From Spirodela intermedia (taxonomy: Eukaryota; Streptophyta; Magnoliopsida; Alismatales; Araceae): DNA of 64,000 nucleotides. Location: assembly GCA_902729315.2 (NCBI GenBank), contig LR746281.1:3036501-3100500 (forward strand). Reading direction: 5' to 3'. The notes beneath the pieces were generated by a model, which was given only the letters and a program-made list of their open reading frames with translations, was not told the DNA's origin and made no database searches. Both the position numbers and the translations under genes were made by a program. Each line of letters opens with the position of its first letter. Position 1 is the first letter of the stretch. Below are positions 48,218 to 64,000 of this stretch, piece after piece.

Positions 48218-48252
<35 letters not shown>

Positions 48253-50073
48253 TCACACGCACATTCCTTCTCTCCCTGGTCACAGAAAAATCGGTCCCAT
48301 GAAGAGAAATCTAAAACCCTGACTAAAAATGAGTCAATACACCGCTCCATCTTTCCACTTCTTGATGAAGGAATCACACAAACCCTCATGCAACACGTAG
48401 AAGTAGACAGAGTGCAACATGCTGCTTCTATCGAAAGAAGAGGTGCTACATTCACAGGTCTCAAAACCCAGCAGTATCTCTCCACATACCCCCATAACAG
48501 CGTGTTAGAAATTCTTGGTCAAATTATCTCCTTTGAATCCATGAATCAGCGCCTGAAGCATATATTTTTTTCTGAAAAATCAGACTCCAATTATTTTGCA
48601 TATTGAAAATTTCAGGTGGGGTAATGTCATTTCAAGGCTTGAGGTAGAATCACATGCTCTCCCACGTTAAGCGAAAATGCACGCTTCTTGTTCATTAAGC
48701 TTACTAATGCTCAACGACCTCTGCGGTATGGACTTAGACCAGCCATGTTAGCGTATCCTCTGGTGATGATAATAAAGTCAACGGGGAACAAGCAGAGTCA
48801 AAATCTCCTCTGTGATGTCAGAAGACTTCAAGTGCATGAGGCCCGACGCAGAATGATTGTTTTTGAAAGAGATATTATCGACTTTAAGACAAAACTATGT
48901 TGGGTCAGTTCTCATTTAAGCTAATCGGCGAGAGAGTATCTTAAAACATTGGTTGAATGAAATTATCCAATGCCTAACTCATTATACGCCAATGTCAAAG
49001 GCTTAGAACTCGGAAAGTCAGCGGCTTTGTGAATTTCAAAACTTTCAACACTCTCATTCAGAGACTGGAGAGCTTGTCAGATCAGGAGATCTTCACGCCA
49101 TCAGCTCTATCCTAATTTCCTCAAATGGTAATTACTTTGCCCAAGGCAATTTTCACGCCCCTGAATACCCTCCTCAAGCAAGATATAAAGCGCTACCCAA
49201 ATTCATAAGAATTTCTTATTGACTTTTGTGGTGTTTTAGCCGCAGATAAATCTTAGTTTGTTTTTATAATGCTAAGCCATGGTCAAATTGCCATCCATTT
49301 GCCAGATACTGGTAAGAACATAGCCCCGATTTCCTCCTCAACCCGTAAAAATAACGGATGCCCCATAAAACCCATTAAATGCTCTTCATTTCGTGTGTTA
49401 TACTGAAGAGATGATAGTGCTCTAAGATGACGCCACACTATTTTTAGATGTGATTAGTAGCCCAAATCATAGCTCTAAGAACACATTCAACTGAAATAAC
49501 AGATTTTTTTTTTATTTTTTTAAATGTTTGATCGACTGGCCTTGCATGATATCAATACACATTATGGCCCACCAACCCAACTAAGTTTTGACTAATTAGT
49601 CACTGCAATTTGTGAAGGTCAACAGTAATCAATACCATCTTATCTTCTTGAGAGAATTCCGTGTATTTCATTGTTCAATAGATTTTTCGTCGATCATCTT
49701 ATGGAGTATGATATAATTAGTAAATCATTATGATCCATTTTGAGAAGGATAAACATACTTTACACGAGGTGCCCTGGCGCCGGAGAGAGGGAGAGAGTTT
49801 AGTCATTAACATCTTGCTGAGAGCGTCAAGAACATGGAGATGGGTATAAGGCTTTGGATATGTTCTGAAGGATGATGGTCGATTGGAGTTAGCCAACACC
49901 GAATATCTTCCGGTGCATCAAAATTACCAGTTCACAGCTGAGACACTCAAACTGGGTTATTATTTTAACCGCACGAAGAACACTTCCCATACATCAGCAA
50001 GGAATGAAGACCAAGCCACTGATCATATGATGCTCAGGAGATGATGACTGGGGCAAATACCTGAGCCACTGAT
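47754..50073. other. Intergenic DNA between PGG and MDHAR genes (convergent 3' ends)
   Basis: The two genes point toward each other, so this holds both 3' UTRs. A (CT)n(CA)n microsatellite lies at about 48,191-48,255. A few minus-strand open pieces look exon-like (48087-48146 and about 48,980-49,080), but no protein family was recognised and no complete model could be built. The other open frames here appear to be chance. Confidence 0.5.
48191..48255. repeat. Compound (CT)n(CA)n microsatellite
   Basis: A ctctct run with occasional cgct interruptions passes directly into cacaca. Confidence 0.93.
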
Positions 50074-62340
<12,267 letters not shown>

Positions 62341-62984
62341 CGCCAGCAACCTCCGAACTGCCTCTCGAACAAACCGTACAAAACAGTCAAGGGGTCTGAT
62401 GAACAAGATCAAAAACTGGAACCCAAGTCGACAGAAGAGGTTCGGTTTCTTCGCAGTGACTACTCTGAACAGAACAGGTCTACACAAATCACCGATCTCT
62501 GCACCCTCTGCGAGGAGGCGACAATTCAAGAGACTCTGGAGTGGGGTCTAAAACAGCGGGGAACGGACCTGCCGGACGCATCATCTTCTCGCTCAGTTGT
62601 TTAATCCGGCGGGGAAGACGATCATCAGCAGCCCTTCCGGCAGCGGAGGGGTTCCCGCGACCCCCCCCGGAGGTGAAGGGACGGGGACGGACAAGAGGGT
62701 GGGAGGCAGGGAGCGAGGGAAGGGCGCCAAATCAGCAAGAAGAGATCTTTCCTGCCGTCACTGGCCACCACGTGGCGCGGACGAGGAGCACCGCCGCCGC
62801 CACAACGGGCTGGATCTCGCTCCGGTCGCCATCTGGGTTCTGGAGAAATGGGCCTCTACAGGGCTAGAACCAGAGTCCAGATGGGACCGCCTATATTCGA
62901 ACAATAAAGCATGCTTCCCATAGTTTCAGTAATATGAATAGTAAAACTTCTGAAAGGAACATCAACATAATGACCAGAGCATAC
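62341..62984. other. MDHAR promoter/leader and GC-rich intergenic stretch
   Basis: Upstream of the minus-strand MDHAR start codon. 62,600-62,830 is strongly GC-rich. Open frames occur on both strands, but none shows a known motif. No clear TATA box was seen. Confidence 0.5.
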
Positions 62985-63873
62985 CAGAGACAAGCCTTCC
63001 AGGAACGACAGGACTCCACTCCATTCAAAATCCTTCTCTTCTGTGCCCTTTGAATGTCACCTTATTGGCGGGTGATTCTGAATCGCATTAGAGCCTCCAT
63101 TCTTTTCTGCCTTAGATTCAGCTGATATTTACAAGACAGCTGAAGTCCCAGACCTGCAATGTATGCAGATACAATCGATATGAGTTAACGAGCAATAAAT
63201 ATATGTAACACATAAATAAGTAGGGACAGTTTAGAAGAAAAAAAACTCAGTTACCAATCCATGGAGAACAAAATTATCAGAATCAGAAGGGAACACACTT
63301 CACAGAAGAACTATTACTCATCTTGACGGAACTAAAAATTTTAACTCAGAGCAACTGTTCGCATGTTGAATAACCCATGCAATAATATATCACACGTATC
63401 ATGAGAAAAGAGAGAGCAAGCTATGCATAGACGTTTAAACTTCTCTAGATAAGGCCAAGCTTAACTTTACCTTCCTCTGCCCAAGATGCGGATATGTGAG
63501 GTTTCTGAGGCATTGCAGGAATCCGGTTTACACAACTCCGATGTGCCACTTGTGCACCTGTAGAAAATAAAAGCATTGGTAAAATCCAGTAGACAAGTAC
63601 AAGAAGAATGCATCATCTGATTAAGTTAAATTCTAGAGTAGCCTCAAGCAAGTTTCTTCACCTGAAATAAACGTTGAAGAAAAAATCCTGGCATCACCTG
63701 TAAAACTGGTTTTGCAGACTTGTCATTCCCATCTTCATCATCTTCGTCTCTCCTGGCATCATTTTGCAAATCAGTGTCATCATCAGCAGGTGGCTTTGAC
63801 ATTAAGCCACACTTCTTCCCAGAAATGTTTGATACTTTAAATAATCCAATATAATTCCATGAGACCTTTCAGC
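62985..63873 (-). pseudogene. GRWD1-like WD40 protein pseudogene fragment
   Basis: Exon-like blocks on the minus strand, each with splice-like borders: 63873-63698, 63557-63471, 63153-62985. Block 1 encodes QAERSHG then, in another frame, YIGLFKVSNISGKK and an acidic run (ADDDTDLQND, RRDEDDEDGND). Block 2 gives AQVAHRSCVNRIPAMPQKPH then SASWAEEG. Block 3 gives VWDFS, AESKAEKNGGSNAIQNHPP, TFKGHRREGF and MEWSPVVPGRLVSG. This order matches plant glutamate-rich WD repeat protein (GRWD1, a ribosome-biogenesis and histone-binding factor). Damage: a frameshift in block 1, mismatched phase between blocks 1 and 2, a frameshift and stops in block 3, including a TGA between GF and MEWSP. The remaining WD repeats are not found further down. 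The 5' end may extend past 64000. Confidence 0.82.
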
Positions 63874-64000
63874 CTGAAAGTAATGTTGTGTTGTTATATA
63901 TAGGGGTCATGTATTCTAGTTATACAGAGCCACCCAAGAGCCATTCGGTACACTAAGCCACAAAATTAGAATACTATATATATTCTTCCTGATTAAATGT
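63874..64000. other. Right edge, upstream of the GRWD1-like fragment
   Basis: AT-rich; probably intron of the pseudogene. Nothing else could be supported. Confidence 0.4.

Noticed and set aside
48136-48606. Open frame of 156 codons across the CT/CA microsatellite
   Set aside because: Much of it is the translated dinucleotide repeat (Ser-Leu and His-Thr runs); the rest has no similarity I can recognise.

Overview
The window is nuclear DNA of a flowering plant. Genes are split by many GT-AG introns (some 1.7 to 3 kb), intergenic and intron DNA is AT-rich and full of decayed LTR retrotransposons, and the encoded proteins are plant types. A very GC-rich intronless PGG gene and transit-peptide exons next to AT-rich DNA would suit a monocot or early-diverging angiosperm, but the species cannot be fixed from the sequence. 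Every gene model here was built by hand from splice sites, reading phase and remembered family sequences; no database was searched.

Layout. 1-6.0 kb: Ty1/copia fragments on both strands around one exon of a PrimPol-type primase-polymerase. 4.66-11.01 kb (+): 3' part of that PrimPol gene, with the zinc finger and acidic tail; its 5' exons lie off the left edge or are lost. 11.0-14.2 kb: intergenic. 14.20-17.54 kb (+): complete four-exon DDA1 gene, a small subunit of the CUL4 ubiquitin-ligase adaptor complex. 17.5-20.5 kb: intergenic. 20.47-31.06 kb (+): complete 14-exon STE24/FACE1 CAAX protease (424 aa); intron 8 holds a plastid trnI-CAU fragment. 31.24-43.86 kb: a roughly 46-bp minisatellite split by a nested retrotransposon stack: an old minus-strand copia with both LTRs, a plus-strand gypsy inside it, and a solo LTR with a perfect 5-bp target duplication inside the gypsy reverse transcriptase. 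44.21-46.22 kb (+): five-exon DUF2358/NTF2-like plastid protein (239 aa) with one GC-AG intron. 47.19-47.75 kb (+): PGG-domain membrane protein (186 aa). 50.07-62.34 kb (-): 16-exon organellar monodehydroascorbate reductase (496 aa). 62.99-63.87 kb (-): decayed GRWD1-type WD40 pseudogene.

The genes are unrelated housekeeping functions (DNA damage tolerance, protein turnover, prenyl-protein processing, ascorbate recycling), each with its own promoter; nothing resembles an operon or biosynthetic cluster. The most unusual structures are the minisatellite cut by a three-level transposon nest, a snRNA-type USE plus TATA pair in the solo LTR, the duplicated WW motif in the PrimPol tail, and the GC-AG intron.
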